Notes: generated from the letters alone by a model not told the origin. A DNA stretch of 64,000 nt from Branchiibius hedensis (GCF_900108585.1 NZ_UESZ01000001.1:2790001-2854000); one strand, 5' to 3'. Shown: positions 25,415 to 34,949, numbered from the stretch's first letter. Numbers and translations are program-made.

Positions 25415-25464
25415 CGTAATACTCGGTATACATTCGCTCACCAGCAGCAATACCGAGTATTACG
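25415..25464. promoter_or_regulatory. Candidate PadR operator (15-bp inverted repeat)
   Basis: CGTAATACTCGGTAT (25415-25429) and its exact reverse complement (25450-25464) flank 20 bases directly upstream of the padR ribosome site. The right arm reaches to ten bases before the ATG. PadR regulators of ABC exporters usually control their own operon through such symmetric sites. Confidence 0.7.
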
Positions 25465-25474
25465 GGGAGGGCAG

Positions 25475-26080
25475 ATGTCCGTGAAGTTGGGCCTGATGGC
25501 CCTGCTCAGTGACGGCCCGATGTACGGCGCGGCCCTGCGTTCGGCCTTCGAGGAACGCACCGGCGGTACCTGGCCACTCAACGTCGGGCAGGTCTACACC
25601 ACTCTCGGCCGGCTGGAACGCGACGGCCTGGTCGAGCAGACCGGCCCGGCGGACGACGAGGGTCGGATCAGTTACCGGTTGACCGACACCGGCCGCGCCG
25701 AGGTCGCCCAGTGGTGGCGATCGCCCGTCGACCGGGAGACCACCCCGCGCGATGAGTTGGTCATCAAACTGGCCCTCGCGGTCACCGTGCCGGGGGTGGA
25801 CGTACCCGCCATCGTGCACGTCCAACGCACCTCGACCATGCGGCACCTGCGCGATCTGACCCGGCTCAAGGGTCAAGCACTCGCGGCGGTCGAGGAAGCC
25901 GACCCACCCCAGTCCACCGACGCCGCATGGCTCCTCGTCCTGGAGAGCCACATCTTCACCACCGAAGCCGAAGCCCGCTGGCTGGATCACATCGAGTCCC
26001 GCTTGGCGCAGATCGGCCCTCTTGCACCCGCCCCAACCCACCCATCCGACATCGCAGCCATCTCGGGGGAGATCCGATGA
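25475..26080 (+). CDS. PadR-family transcriptional regulator
   Basis: This 201-residue protein has an N-terminal PadR winged helix (about 4-80: MALLSDGPMYGAALRSAFEE, VGQVYTTLGRLERDGLV) and a C-terminal helical dimerisation domain. It has a good ribosome site (GGGGAGGG) and its stop overlaps the ABC ATPase start (ATGA). With the 15-bp inverted repeat upstream, it is most likely the autoregulated repressor of the exporter that follows, relieved by the exported compound. Confidence 0.93.
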   Translation: MSVKLGLMALLSDGPMYGAALRSAFEERTGGTWPLNVGQVYTTLGRLERDGLVEQTGPADDEGRISYRLTDTGRAEVAQWWRSPVDRETTPRDELVIKLALAVTVPGVDVPAIVHVQRTSTMRHLRDLTRLKGQALAAVEEADPPQSTDAAWLLVLESHIFTTEAEARWLDHIESRLAQIGPLAPAPTHPSDIAAISGEIR

Positions 26081-26808
26081 ACACCACCTCACCAGCCCTG
26101 ATCCTCGAGGACATCGAACGCACCCACGGCACCGGCGACAACGTCGTCCACGCCCTGCGCGGGGTCAGTCTCACCGTGGCGCCGGGTGAACTCGTCGCCG
26201 TGATGGGCCCCAGCGGCTCGGGCAAGTCGACCTTGCTGAACATCGCCGGCGGCCTCGACCGGCCCACCAGCGGTCGCGTCATCATGCACGACGTGGACCT
26301 GAGCTCGCTCAGCTCCAAACAACTGGCGATGGTGCGCCGCCGCCAGGTCGGTTTCGTCTTCCAGGACTACAACCTCATCCCGGCATTGACGGCGGCCGAG
26401 AACGTCGGCCTGCCGATGGAACTCGACGGCGCCTCACCGGGCAAGGCACGTCGGGCGGCCATCGCGACCCTGGAACAGATGGGCCTGGCGGGGGTCGCCG
26501 ATCGATTCCCCGATGCCCTGTCCGGTGGGCAACAGCAGCGACTGGCGATCGCCCGCGCCCTGGTCGGCACCCGCTCACTGGTCATGGCCGACGAACCCAC
26601 CGGCGCCCTGGACACCACCACCGGCGAGCGGGTCCTGCGCGTGCTGCGACAGCGCTGCGACGAAGGAGCCGCCGGGTTGTTGGTGACCCACGAGTCCCGG
26701 CACGCCGCCTGGGCCGACCGCACCGTGTTCCTGCGCGATGGCGTCGTCGTCGACGACACCGGCGCCAACGACCCGACCGACCTGCTCACCACGGAGGCGT
26801 CCGCGTGA
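26077..26808 (+). CDS. ABC transporter ATPase (MacB/LolD type)
   Basis: This 243-residue ATPase has Walker A GPSGSGKST (about 46-54), Q-loop VFQDYNLIP, signature LSGGQQQR, Walker B LVMADEPTGALD and the switch His in VTHESRHA. It belongs to the FtsE/LolD/MacB branch that pairs with FtsX-type permeases. It overlaps both neighbours (ATGA and GTGA). Together with the next gene it forms an exporter for a peptide, lipid or antimicrobial compound. Confidence 0.94.
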   Translation: MNTTSPALILEDIERTHGTGDNVVHALRGVSLTVAPGELVAVMGPSGSGKSTLLNIAGGLDRPTSGRVIMHDVDLSSLSSKQLAMVRRRQVGFVFQDYNLIPALTAAENVGLPMELDGASPGKARRAAIATLEQMGLAGVADRFPDALSGGQQQRLAIARALVGTRSLVMADEPTGALDTTTGERVLRVLRQRCDEGAAGLLVTHESRHAAWADRTVFLRDGVVVDDTGANDPTDLLTTEASA

Positions 26809-29714
26809 GCGTCCTGACTGCGCCGGAGGCTGGCACGGGGGTACAGCCTCCGGCGCGACCCACCGGGGCCGGCCGGGTGGCCGGTTGGCTCGGTAGCTGG
26901 CGGGTATCGCTGCGGATGGCCCGCCGCGACGTACGTCGACACAAAGGTCGCAGCATCGTCGTCCTGATCATGGTCGGGCTGCCCATCGCCATCCTGTCCT
27001 TCGTGTTGACGATGTACGACAGCACCACCGTCCACGGCGCGGCCGCCCTGCCCTACTCCCTCGGCAATGCCCAAGCCAGCCTGACCGGTCCGGATCCACA
27101 CCAGACCCTCCAGTACGCCGACTCGGACGGGGTGTACGCGACCAACAACGGCACCACCGACACCCCCGCGCTCCCGGTGCCCGGCTGGAGCGCATCCAAC
27201 CAGGACGCCCAATCGGCGGCCATCGGCAAACTGACCCACTCCACGGTCGTGCCCGTCACTATTGTCGGCGGCCGAGCGGCGATCAGTCCTACGGTGTCGC
27301 GATCGGTCTCCGTGGTGGTGACCGACCTGAGTAATAGCCTCGGCCCCAAACTCACCCTTGACAGTGGCCGCTGGCCCCGCCGCGGCGATGAGATCGCGGT
27401 CACTGCGATGGGGGTCGAGCGCGGCATGCCCACCACCGGATCCGTAACGCTCACCATCGACGGGTCGCCCCGCACGGTCACGGTTGTCGGCCGCGCAACC
27501 TATTACGAGGGCACCGGACCCACCGGTGAATTCGTTGCCGACAGCAGCTTTGGGACGCCGGCTCTCTCGATCCCAACCTGGTACCTGCTGCGCGACCGTC
27601 CGGTGAGTTTTGCGGAACAGGTCAGTCTGAACCGGTACGGCTTCACCGTCCTGTCGGCCGATGTCGTCCGCCATCCGCCGACGCGGGCCGAAGAAGCCGC
27701 GCTGCTGCCGACCCACGACAATTCCTTCGACAACACCAACGTCGCCAACGCGGCGGCGTCCATCACCGCCGGCGGGATCATCCTGTTGATGTTGATCGCG
27801 CTACTGGTCGCGCCCGCCTTCGCTGTCTCGGCGTCCCGGCAGCGACGCACGCTGGCCCTCGTTGCCGCCGCCGGCACCACGACGCCGCAACTGCGCCGGA
27901 CCGTGCTGGCTCAAGCCGTCGTGCTGGGTGCGCTCGCCGGTGTGGTCGGCGCCGTGGTCGGCGCCGTGGTCGGCATCCTGGCGACGTACGCCGCGCGGTT
28001 GTGGATCATGCCCCGATTCGCGCCGAACACGTTCATGCCCACCGTCGCGATCCCCTGGCTGGAACTGCTTCCGGTGGTCGCGGTGGCCGTGGTCGCCTCG
28101 CTCATCGCGGCGATGATCCCGGCGCTGCGGCTCGGCCGACTCGACATCGTCGGCGTCATGAAAGGGCAGAACACCTCGCCCCGCCTCAACCGGGTGTTAC
28201 CGATCGTCGGCATCTTGCTGGCTGTCATCGGCGGCGCGATCATCTTCAAGGGGCTCACCGCCAGCAACCTGAGCGGTGCGGGGACCAATGGGGTCGCGTT
28301 GGCTGCCGTCGCCATGATCAGCGGCGCCCTCATGCTGGTGCCGGCCGTCCTGGTAGCGGTGGGCCGGTTGTCGGCTCCGTTGCCGGTCGCCCTGCGCCTG
28401 GCGGCCCGGGACAACGCCCGGCAGCGGCAGCGCGCCACCGGTGCGGTGGCCGCGATCCTGGCCGCGGTCGCCGCCTTCACGATGATCGTGATCCCGGCCC
28501 TCAGCGACACCGCGCAACGTCGCGGGCAATACACCCCGATGACCATCGCGGGCGAAGGGATCGTGTCGTCCGACTTCGATATGCCGGGCGGCCCCACCAC
28601 CGAGGCGGCCGAACGAACGATCCGCCGAGTTGATCCGCACCTGGAAATCGTGCGGCGCCAGATACCTGCCGGGGCCATCAACCCGGGGGGACGGACCGAT
28701 TTTGTGCTCTTGTCCCCGCCCGACTGCCCACCGCAGATGGGTATGGCGCCCACTGACACCCCCAACGGTCGTTGCAACGTCACCATCGGCCTGGGCGGGA
28801 TGAGCACGAACGGTCAGATCGCCGTGTTGCCGGCGGCGGAGATCATGCGCCGGCTTCACCTTCCGGCGGGCGATGCGGCGCTGTTGCGCTCCGGCGCGGT
28901 CGTCGCACGCACCTACGGCAGCAGCTTCGCCACCTACGACGAGAACGGCCAACGCGTCTCGCCGCCGCCCGTGCCGAAGCAGTTGAACCTCTCCGTCGGG
29001 ACCTACCTCCTCAGCGACACCGACGGGTCAGCCAGCGACATCAAGACGACGAGCATCGTCACCGTGCCGGTCATCTCCGTCGCCCTCACGATGGGCAACG
29101 AGGCCACCTTCGGTCAAGGAAACGGGGCTCTGATCGCCGCAGAGGCGGTTCGGACCGTCAAGCTGCCGATGACCGGTGCCAGCTCCGATCTGCTCATCCG
29201 GGACCCACGCGGCGACATCAGCGAAAAGACCCAGCAACGACTGGAAGACGCCTTCAGCGACGACGCAACGGTCTACGTCGAGCGTGGCTACCAGGACCCG
29301 TCCGGGCTGATGCTCGCGGTCATCGTGGGCTCGTTCAGTCTGCTCGTGCTGATCATCACGCTGACCTCCACGGCGCTGACCATGACCGAACGCCGCGCCG
29401 ACGACGCCACCCTGGCCGCGGTGGGTGGCACCCGGCGCACCCGGCGGGCACTCTCCGGCAGCCAAGCGTTCGTGACCGGATTGGTCGGCACCGTGTTGGG
29501 ACTGGCGGTCGGCTTCGTGCCGGGCATCGCGCTGGCGCACAGCCTGACCCAGGACGGCTACGACACCATGGACGGCAATCACATTCCCGGACCCATCGTC
29601 GCGATTCCCTGGCCGTGGCTGGCAGCACTGACGATCGGGGTGCCCCTCCTCGCCGCAGCCATCTCGGCGGTGGCTATCCGCAGAGCACCCCAGGTCACCC
29701 GCCGGATGACCTGA
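26805..29714 (+). CDS. FtsX-domain ABC transporter permease
   Basis: This 969-residue permease has a first TM segment at about 45-67 and a large extracytoplasmic domain (about 68-315). A block of TM segments with an FtsX domain follows (about 318-440), then central TM segments (about 465-560), a second external domain, and a C-terminal FtsX-like block (about 850-965). The duplicated two-block layout is typical of actinobacterial FtsX exporters. Starts with GTG overlapping the ATPase stop. The substrate is unknown; PadR control suggests a toxic or antimicrobial compound. Confidence 0.92.
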   Translation: MSVLTAPEAGTGVQPPARPTGAGRVAGWLGSWRVSLRMARRDVRRHKGRSIVVLIMVGLPIAILSFVLTMYDSTTVHGAAALPYSLGNAQASLTGPDPHQTLQYADSDGVYATNNGTTDTPALPVPGWSASNQDAQSAAIGKLTHSTVVPVTIVGGRAAISPTVSRSVSVVVTDLSNSLGPKLTLDSGRWPRRGDEIAVTAMGVERGMPTTGSVTLTIDGSPRTVTVVGRATYYEGTGPTGEFVADSSFGTPALSIPTWYLLRDRPVSFAEQVSLNRYGFTVLSADVVRHPPTRAEEAALLPTHDNSFDNTNVANAAASITAGGIILLMLIALLVAPAFAVSASRQRRTLALVAAAGTTTPQLRRTVLAQAVVLGALAGVVGAVVGAVVGILATYAARLWIMPRFAPNTFMPTVAIPWLELLPVVAVAVVASLIAAMIPALRLGRLDIVGVMKGQNTSPRLNRVLPIVGILLAVIGGAIIFKGLTASNLSGAGTNGVALAAVAMISGALMLVPAVLVAVGRLSAPLPVALRLAARDNARQRQRATGAVAAILAAVAAFTMIVIPALSDTAQRRGQYTPMTIAGEGIVSSDFDMPGGPTTEAAERTIRRVDPHLEIVRRQIPAGAINPGGRTDFVLLSPPDCPPQMGMAPTDTPNGRCNVTIGLGGMSTNGQIAVLPAAEIMRRLHLPAGDAALLRSGAVVARTYGSSFATYDENGQRVSPPPVPKQLNLSVGTYLLSDTDGSASDIKTTSIVTVPVISVALTMGNEATFGQGNGALIAAEAVRTVKLPMTGASSDLLIRDPRGDISEKTQQRLEDAFSDDATVYVERGYQDPSGLMLAVIVGSFSLLVLIITLTSTALTMTERRADDATLAAVGGTRRTRRALSGSQAFVTGLVGTVLGLAVGFVPGIALAHSLTQDGYDTMDGNHIPGPIVAIPWPWLAALTIGVPLLAAAISAVAIRRAPQVTRRMT

Positions 29715-29726
29715 CGCCGACACGAC

Positions 29727-30209
29727 TCAGGTCATCGACCAGACGAGTGCTGTTGCGATCGCAGCGGCCGCCTCACCCCGTCCGGTGATGCCGACACCGT
29801 CGGTAGTCGTCGCGGCGACGGACACCGGCGCACCCAACGCGTCACCGAGGACCCGTTGCACCTCATCGCGCCGGGGGCCGAGTTTCGGCCGGTTCGCGAT
29901 CAGTTGCACCGCGACGTTGCCGATCTCGAAACCGGCCGCGCGCACCAACCGGGCCGCTTCGGTGAGGAACTCGACCCCGTGAGCGCCGGCGAACTCCGGC
30001 CGGTCGACGCCGAAATGCTGGCCGAGATCACCGATCCCGGCCGCCGAGAACAATGCGTCACAGATCGCGTGAGAGACGACATCGCCGTCGGAGTGCCCGT
30101 CCAAACCGCCCTGGTCCGGCCAGTGCACCCCGGCGAGCCACAGCGGCCTGTCGTCGGTCGCCCACCGGTGCACGTCGACACCAATGCCGGTGCGCGGCAG
30201 AAGGGTCAT
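29727..30209 (-). CDS. ispF: 2-C-methyl-D-erythritol 2,4-cyclodiphosphate synthase
   Basis: This 160-residue MEP-pathway enzyme has metal ligands in GVDVHRW (Asp12, His14) and the conserved [18 protein letters not shown] and [13 protein letters not shown] segments. It cyclises CDP-methylerythritol phosphate on the way to isoprenoid precursors. It overlaps ispD by 4 bases and follows carD-ispD in one leftward unit. Confidence 0.96.
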   Translation of the reverse strand: MTLLPRTGIGVDVHRWATDDRPLWLAGVHWPDQGGLDGHSDGDVVSHAICDALFSAAGIGDLGQHFGVDRPEFAGAHGVEFLTEAARLVRAAGFEIGNVAVQLIANRPKLGPRRDEVQRVLGDALGAPVSVAATTTDGVGITGRGEAAAAIATALVWSMT

Positions 30210-30910
30210 GACTGGGCCGCCAACTCGGTCAGCAACCGCAGGTCCACCTGCGTGGTCACCTTCGCCGCCAGCGCCGAGCCCTCGATGACGCGTACGACGC
30301 CACCCGCCTTCTCGACCAGCGCCGCATCGTCGGTGGCCAGGTCGCCGGACGCATGCGCCGCAACCAACGCCGCCCGGGTGAAACCCTGCGGAGTCTGGAT
30401 GGCTCGCAACGCCGACCGGTCCAGGGTGGCGAGGACCTGTCCGGTGTCGTCGACCTGCTTGATCGTGTCGGAGACTGCGACCCCGGGTACCACGGCATCG
30501 GCGCCGTCGCGCACGGCTGCGATCACCGCATCGAACAAGGCGGGCGGGGTCAGCGCGCGCGCCGCGTCATGCACCAGCACCAGCTGCGCCGACGAGGGCA
30601 GCACCGCCAGTCCGGCGCCGACGGAATCGGTGCGCTCGGCGCCACCGGCCACCACCGTCACCTCGTAGGAATCCAGGAGGGACACGAAGTCCGCCAGGAC
30701 GTCACCTGGCGCAACCACGACGATCGGCCCGATCTGCTCGCACGCCCGCACCCGGCGTACTGCGTGCACGACCAACGGTTCGCCCGCAAGCGGCACCAGG
30801 GCCTTGGGTATCCCGGCGTCCAGCCGGGTGCCCCGCCCGGCGGCGACGACGATCGCCGCCACCGACGACGCAACGCCCGCAGCGGAGTCGCTGCGGGCGT
30901 TGGGTGACAT
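30206..30910 (-). CDS. ispD: 2-C-methyl-D-erythritol 4-phosphate cytidylyltransferase
   Basis: This nucleotidyltransferase has the CTP-binding loop [21 protein letters not shown] and the conserved [10 protein letters not shown] and IQTPQGFTR motifs. The open frame from 30910 gives 234 residues, with a 16-residue N-terminal extension ([15 protein letters not shown]) that typical IspD proteins lack. That extension is encoded by a 13-bp perfect hairpin, so the true start may be the GTG at 30862 (218 residues). It lies between carD and ispF. Confidence 0.93.
   Translation of the reverse strand: MSPNARSDSAAGVASSVAAIVVAAGRGTRLDAGIPKALVPLAGEPLVVHAVRRVRACEQIGPIVVVAPGDVLADFVSLLDSYEVTVVAGGAERTDSVGAGLAVLPSSAQLVLVHDAARALTPPALFDAVIAAVRDGADAVVPGVAVSDTIKQVDDTGQVLATLDRSALRAIQTPQGFTRAALVAAHASGDLATDDAALVEKAGGVVRVIEGSALAAKVTTQVDLRLLTELAAQS
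30872..30901 (-). terminator. Hairpin between carD and ispD, overlapping the ispD 5' end
   Basis: AACGCCCGCAGCG pairs perfectly with CGCTGCGGGCGTT around a 4-base loop, 21 bases after the carD stop. It could terminate or attenuate transcription after carD, or protect the carD mRNA end, leaving less message for ispD-ispF. Confidence 0.6.
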
Positions 30911-30921
30911 CGGGGGATGGT

Positions 30922-31404
30922 TCAGGATGCGAGGACCTCATCGAGGGTGGCTTCGGCCTTGTCCTCGTTGGTGTGCTCGGCCAGGGCCAACTCGGAGACG
31001 AGGATCTGGCGCGCCTTGGCCAGCATCCGCTTCTCGCCGGCGGACAGGCCACGGACCTGGTCGCGGCGCCACAGGTCGCGGACGACCTCGGCCACCTTGA
31101 TCACATCACCGGAGGCGAGCTTCTCGACGTTGGCTTTGTAGCGACGGGACCAGTTGGTCGGCTCCTCGGTGTGGTCGGCGCGCAGCACCGCAAACACGCG
31201 GTCGAGGCCTTCCTTGCCGACGACGTCACGGACGCCCACGAGGTCGCAGTTCTCGGCGGGCACCTCGATGGTCAGATCACCTTGGGCAACCTTGAGTTTG
31301 AGGTACTGCTTGTCCTCACCCTTGATCTTGCGGACATTGATCTCTTCGATGAGTGCTGCGCCGTGATGCGGATACACGACGGTCTCGCCGACCTTGAAAA
31401 CCAT
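30922..31404 (-). CDS. carD: CarD-family RNA polymerase-binding regulator
   Basis: This 160-residue protein has an N-terminal Tudor-like RNA polymerase beta-binding domain ([17 protein letters not shown], about 1-55) and a C-terminal helical DNA-binding domain. The latter holds the Trp ([12 protein letters not shown]) that wedges into the upstream edge of the bubble. CarD stabilises open complexes, notably at rRNA promoters, and is essential in mycobacteria. AAAGGGG precedes the start. The order carD-ispD-ispF is conserved in actinobacteria. Confidence 0.95.
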   Translation of the reverse strand: MVFKVGETVVYPHHGAALIEEINVRKIKGEDKQYLKLKVAQGDLTIEVPAENCDLVGVRDVVGKEGLDRVFAVLRADHTEEPTNWSRRYKANVEKLASGDVIKVAEVVRDLWRRDQVRGLSAGEKRMLAKARQILVSELALAEHTNEDKAEATLDEVLAS

Positions 31405-31622
31405 ATGGATTTAGCCCCTTTCGCGACTCCCAGGATAACACGGCAGTGTGATCGGTCTCATGGCTGTTTGTGCTGGTCAAGGGGCATAGACGGGCTCGAA
31501 ATGGCAAATCCACATCCACTGCCAAACCCTTGACAAACGTTACTTTGTCTGTTTCGCGGGCGCGTGACTTGTCAGTGGGAGGCCCGCACGGCAGGCGGTG
31601 GTGACCCGCTATCCTGAGCGGC

Positions 31623-32177
31623 GTGACGCGACGAACCGCCCGACCCACCACCAAGGCCCGCCTGGCCCGTCCGCTGCTTGCCGGCGTCGTCATGACCGGC
31701 GCCGCGCTCACCCTCAGCGGCTGCTTCTACCTCTCCCCCGATGAGGTCACCAGCTACAACGCCTCCGACGGCATCGCGGCGAACGTGGGCAAGGTGCAGT
31801 TGTCCAACATCCTGATCGTCACGTCGGCCAAGGGCGCCGAGGGCAGCCTCTACGGCACCGCGACCAACCCCACCCAGGAGCCGGTGCAGTTGACCGTGAC
31901 CCCGACCGGTGGCAGCGCCACCACCGTGACGGTGCCCGCCGCCACCGCGGTGCGCCTGGACGGTCAGGCGTCCGGCAACTCGACGGCCACCGCCGGCCCG
32001 GTCAAGATCGCCGCCGTCGGCGCCGAGCCGGGTGCCAGCACCCAGGTCACCTTCGCGACCGACTCCGCCGGCAGTGTTCCGGTCAGCGTTCCGGTCGTCC
32101 TGGACAGCGCACCCTACGGTTCGGCGTCGGTCAGCCACGCGACGTACGAGGCCCCGACCTCCTCCGCCGGCGAATAG
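31623..32177 (+). CDS. Putative lipoprotein
   Basis: This 184-residue secreted protein has a twin-basic N-terminus, a hydrophobic stretch and lipobox LTLSGC (Cys at about 34). The remainder is Ser/Thr/Ala/Val-rich and likely beta-stranded, with no catalytic motif I recognise. The GTG start fits a leaderless promoter: TATCCT (31610-31615), seven bases upstream. It converges on regX3, leaving 4 bp between stops. A small cell-surface lipoprotein of unknown function. Confidence 0.85.
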   Translation: MTRRTARPTTKARLARPLLAGVVMTGAALTLSGCFYLSPDEVTSYNASDGIAANVGKVQLSNILIVTSAKGAEGSLYGTATNPTQEPVQLTVTPTGGSATTVTVPAATAVRLDGQASGNSTATAGPVKIAAVGAEPGASTQVTFATDSAGSVPVSVPVVLDSAPYGSASVSHATYEAPTSSAGE

Positions 32178-32181
32178 CCGG

Positions 32182-32865
32182 TCAGTTCTCGAACTTGTAA
32201 CCCAGACCCCGCACGGTCAGGATGTGCTGCGGGTTGGAGGGATCGGGCTCGACCTTGGCCCGCAATCGTTTGATGTGCACGTCCAGGGTCTTGGTGTCAC
32301 CGACGTAATCGCTGCCCCACACCCGATCGATCAACTGACCCCGGGTGAGTACCCGTCCGGTGTTGCGCAGCAGCAACTCCAGCAGTTCGAATTCCTTCAG
32401 CGGCAACGAGACCGGCTGCCCACCGACGGCCACGGTGTGCCGCTCGACGTCCATCCGCACCGGGCCGGCGCTCAGCGTCGCGGGCACCAACTCCTCGGGT
32501 TCGGTGCCCCGCCGCAGCACCGCCTTGATCCGGGCGAGCAACTCCCGACTCGAGTACGGCTTGGTCACGTAGTCATCGGCGCCCAGTTCCAGACCGACCA
32601 CCTTGTCGACCTCGGAATCCTTGGCGGTCAGCATGATCAGCGGTACGCCGGAGCGGGCCCGGATCGTGCGGCACACCTCGATACCGGAAACACCCGGCAA
32701 CATCAGATCCAGCAGCACCAGGTCGGCGCCATCGGATTCGAACAGATCCAGCGCGCGCTGGCCGTCGTCGGCGACCACGACGTCGTACCCCTCCTTGCCC
32801 AACAGGTAGGACAACGGGTCGGACAGCGACTCCTCGTCCTCGACGAGCAGGATCCGAGTGGTCAT
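32182..32865 (-). CDS. regX3: Response regulator RegX3
   Basis: This 227-residue OmpR/PhoB-type regulator has a receiver domain (about 1-118, phospho-acceptor Asp53 in LVLLDLMLP, Thr in MLTAKDS, Lys in VTKPY) and a C-terminal winged helix (about 130-225). It overlaps the sensor kinase gene senX3 by 4 bases. The pair faces phoU across a PHO-box-like repeat, the arrangement of the phosphate-starvation system in actinobacteria. Confidence 0.94.
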   Translation of the reverse strand: MTTRILLVEDEESLSDPLSYLLGKEGYDVVVADDGQRALDLFESDGADLVLLDLMLPGVSGIEVCRTIRARSGVPLIMLTAKDSEVDKVVGLELGADDYVTKPYSSRELLARIKAVLRRGTEPEELVPATLSAGPVRMDVERHTVAVGGQPVSLPLKEFELLELLLRNTGRVLTRGQLIDRVWGSDYVGDTKTLDVHIKRLRAKVEPDPSNPQHILTVRGLGYKFEN

Positions 32866-34049
32866 GCGGTGGCCTCCTGAGGGTTCTGATGAGGTTGCGC
32901 CTCTTCGGGCGCGTGCGCGGCGGGTAAGCGGATGGTGAAGGTGGAACCCTGGCCCTCCTCGGACCAGACGCTCACTTCCCCGCCGTGGTTGGCGCAGATG
33001 TGTTTGACGATAGCCAGGCCGAGCCCGGTACCTCCGGTGCGGCGGGATCGGGCGGCGTCGACCCGATAGAACCGTTCGAAGATCCGGTCCAGCTCGACGG
33101 CGGGGATACCCGACCCCTGATCCTTGACCAGGATGCTGACCAGGTCGGCGTCGGCCTGCAGGGTCACGGTGACGCGGGTACCCGGGTCGGAGTAGTTGAT
33201 GGCGTTCTCGACCAGGTTACGGACGGCGGTGGTGAGCAGGTGCTGATCGCCGTACACCGTCGGGCGCTCCCCCGATGAGGTGAACGCCACGGTGATCTCC
33301 CGGTCCTGGGCGACCATCCGCAGATGGTCAAGGGCGTCGCGGACACAGCTCTCGACGTCCACGAGCACGGGCTGCTCGAGGTTCTCGCTGACCTGCAACC
33401 GGGACAGTTCGATGATCTCCTGCACCAACCTGGACAACCGCACGCTCTCCGAGCGCATCCGCTCAGAGAACCGGTGCACGGCCTCCGGGTCGTCGCGGGC
33501 TTCGTCGATCGCTTCGGACAGCAGGGTCATCCCGGCCACCGGCGTCTTCAACTCGTGGCTGACGTTGACCAGGAAGTCGCGTCGGGTCTCCTCGACGCGC
33601 CGGGACTGGGTGCGGTCCTCGATGAGCAGGAGGACGAATCCCCGGTCCAGCGCGCCGGCCCGCACCCCGATGGAGAGCCGCTCGTTGCCGAACGGGCCAC
33701 GGGGCACGTCCAGGTCCAGGTCCCGAATGCCCTGCTCCCGCCGGACCGTGCGCACGAGTTCGCGCAGCGCGGGGTGGGTCAGTTCACCGGACCGGATCAG
33801 ACCCAGGGCGCTGGCGTTGGCCGATGATCGACGTACGGCGTCCGAAGAGTCCACGATCACGTAGACGCCCGGGAGCACCGCCAAGACATCCTCAGATGCC
33901 GACGGCAGCACCTCATCGACGTCCTCCCCCGCGCGTTCGGGGACAGCCTGGGGCTGGCGCGGCCGGAAAAGCAGAGCGCCGAGCACCCCGCCGACGGCTA
34001 GAAAGCCGATCGCGACCAGCACGAGCTCCACGTCGCTCAATGTACGCAC
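32862..34049 (-). CDS. senX3: Sensor histidine kinase SenX3
   Basis: This 395-residue kinase has one N-terminal TM segment (about 7-28), a PAS-like region (about 55-145), a HisKA H-box with His165 in NVSHELKTP, and a HATPase domain (NLVENAINYSDPG, KDQGSGIP, GTGLGLAIV). SenX3 senses phosphate limitation together with the Pst transporter and PhoU, and phosphorylates RegX3. The gene diverges from phoU. Confidence 0.94.
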   Translation of the reverse strand: MRTLSDVELVLVAIGFLAVGGVLGALLFRPRQPQAVPERAGEDVDEVLPSASEDVLAVLPGVYVIVDSSDAVRRSSANASALGLIRSGELTHPALRELVRTVRREQGIRDLDLDVPRGPFGNERLSIGVRAGALDRGFVLLLIEDRTQSRRVEETRRDFLVNVSHELKTPVAGMTLLSEAIDEARDDPEAVHRFSERMRSESVRLSRLVQEIIELSRLQVSENLEQPVLVDVESCVRDALDHLRMVAQDREITVAFTSSGERPTVYGDQHLLTTAVRNLVENAINYSDPGTRVTVTLQADADLVSILVKDQGSGIPAVELDRIFERFYRVDAARSRRTGGTGLGLAIVKHICANHGGEVSVWSEEGQGSTFTIRLPAAHAPEEAQPHQNPQEATA

Positions 34050-34104
34050 GCCGTACGAGGGCGTGCCAACTCGGAAGCGACCAGGGCGGGCCCAGGTGCC
34101 TGAT

Positions 34105-34137
34105 GTTCACCTTCTCGCCCGATTACGTTCACGCGAT
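34105..34137. promoter_or_regulatory. PHO-box-like direct repeats between senX3 and phoU
   Basis: Three consecutive 11-bp units read GTTCACCTTCT, CGCCCGATTAC and GTTCACGCGAT. The first and third match the G(G/T)TCACC core of PhoP/RegX3-type PHO boxes and lie exactly 22 bp apart. It is well placed to control senX3-regX3, phoU or both. Confidence 0.7.
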
Positions 34138-34235
34138 ACTGCGACTGTCACATCGGCACACGGGTGAGGCAGGCCCATCACCCGTTACCGACGTGCCACC
34201 ATCAGTACGGGCCACGACACCAGAGGACACACCCC

Positions 34236-34895
34236 ATGCGCACCGGATTCCACGAAGATCTCGACCGGATTTCCGACGACCTGGTCCAGATGGCGACCCT
34301 GGTCGGCACCGCAATGAGCCGCGCCACGATCGCCCTGCTGGACGCCGATCTGCAGTTGGCCGAGAGTGTCATTGCCTCGGATACCGACATCGACACCATC
34401 CGCGACCAGGTCGACGAACTCGCGGTGGACCTGCTGGCCCGTCAGCAGCCGGTCGCCACCGACCTGCGCATGGTGGTCACCGCGATGCAGATGTCCAGCA
34501 GCATCGAGCGGATGGGCGACCTCGCCGAGCACCTGGCCAAGGTGGCCCGCCTGCGCTACCCCGACCACGCCGTTCCGCCGGAGCTGCGCGAGATCTTCGT
34601 GCAGATGTCCAAGATCACCCAGGAACTGGCCGAGCGGGTCGCCGCCGCGATCGCGGACAAGGACGTGTCCGCGGCGGAGGAGATCGAGAAGCGGGATCAG
34701 GAACTCGACGAGTTGCACCGGCAGATCTTTGGGATCCTGGTTGACCCGTCCTACTCCAGCGGGGTCGAGGCCGCGATCGACGCCACACTGCTCAGCCGGT
34801 ACTTCGAGCGGTTCGGCGACCACGCCACCTCGGTGGCGTACCGCATCGTCTACCTGGTCACCGGGCGTCGGCCCAACGCCGAGGTCGACGACTGA
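34236..34895 (+). CDS. phoU: Phosphate transport regulator PhoU
   Basis: This 219-residue protein consists of two PhoU three-helix repeats, each with the metal-binding E/DxxxD pattern and the SSIERMGDLAEHLAK and FERFGDHATSVAYR motifs. PhoU links Pst transport activity to SenX3 and damps phosphate signalling. The ATG at 34236 is the start of the conserved protein; the open frame upstream overlaps the PHO box region. A strong terminator follows. Confidence 0.95.
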   Translation: MRTGFHEDLDRISDDLVQMATLVGTAMSRATIALLDADLQLAESVIASDTDIDTIRDQVDELAVDLLARQQPVATDLRMVVTAMQMSSSIERMGDLAEHLAKVARLRYPDHAVPPELREIFVQMSKITQELAERVAAAIADKDVSAAEEIEKRDQELDELHRQIFGILVDPSYSSGVEAAIDATLLSRYFERFGDHATSVAYRIVYLVTGRRPNAEVDD

Positions 34896-34907
34896 GATCG
34901 ACAACGG

Positions 34908-34939
34908 GAAGGGGCCCAGCCGTGCGGCTGGGCCCCTTC
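34908..34939. terminator. Bidirectional terminator between phoU and gpm
   Basis: GAAGGGGCCCAGCCG pairs with CGGCTGGGCCCCTTC, a 15-bp near-continuous stem in the gap between two convergent genes. Confidence 0.88.
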
Positions 34940-34949
34940 GCGTTCGGCG

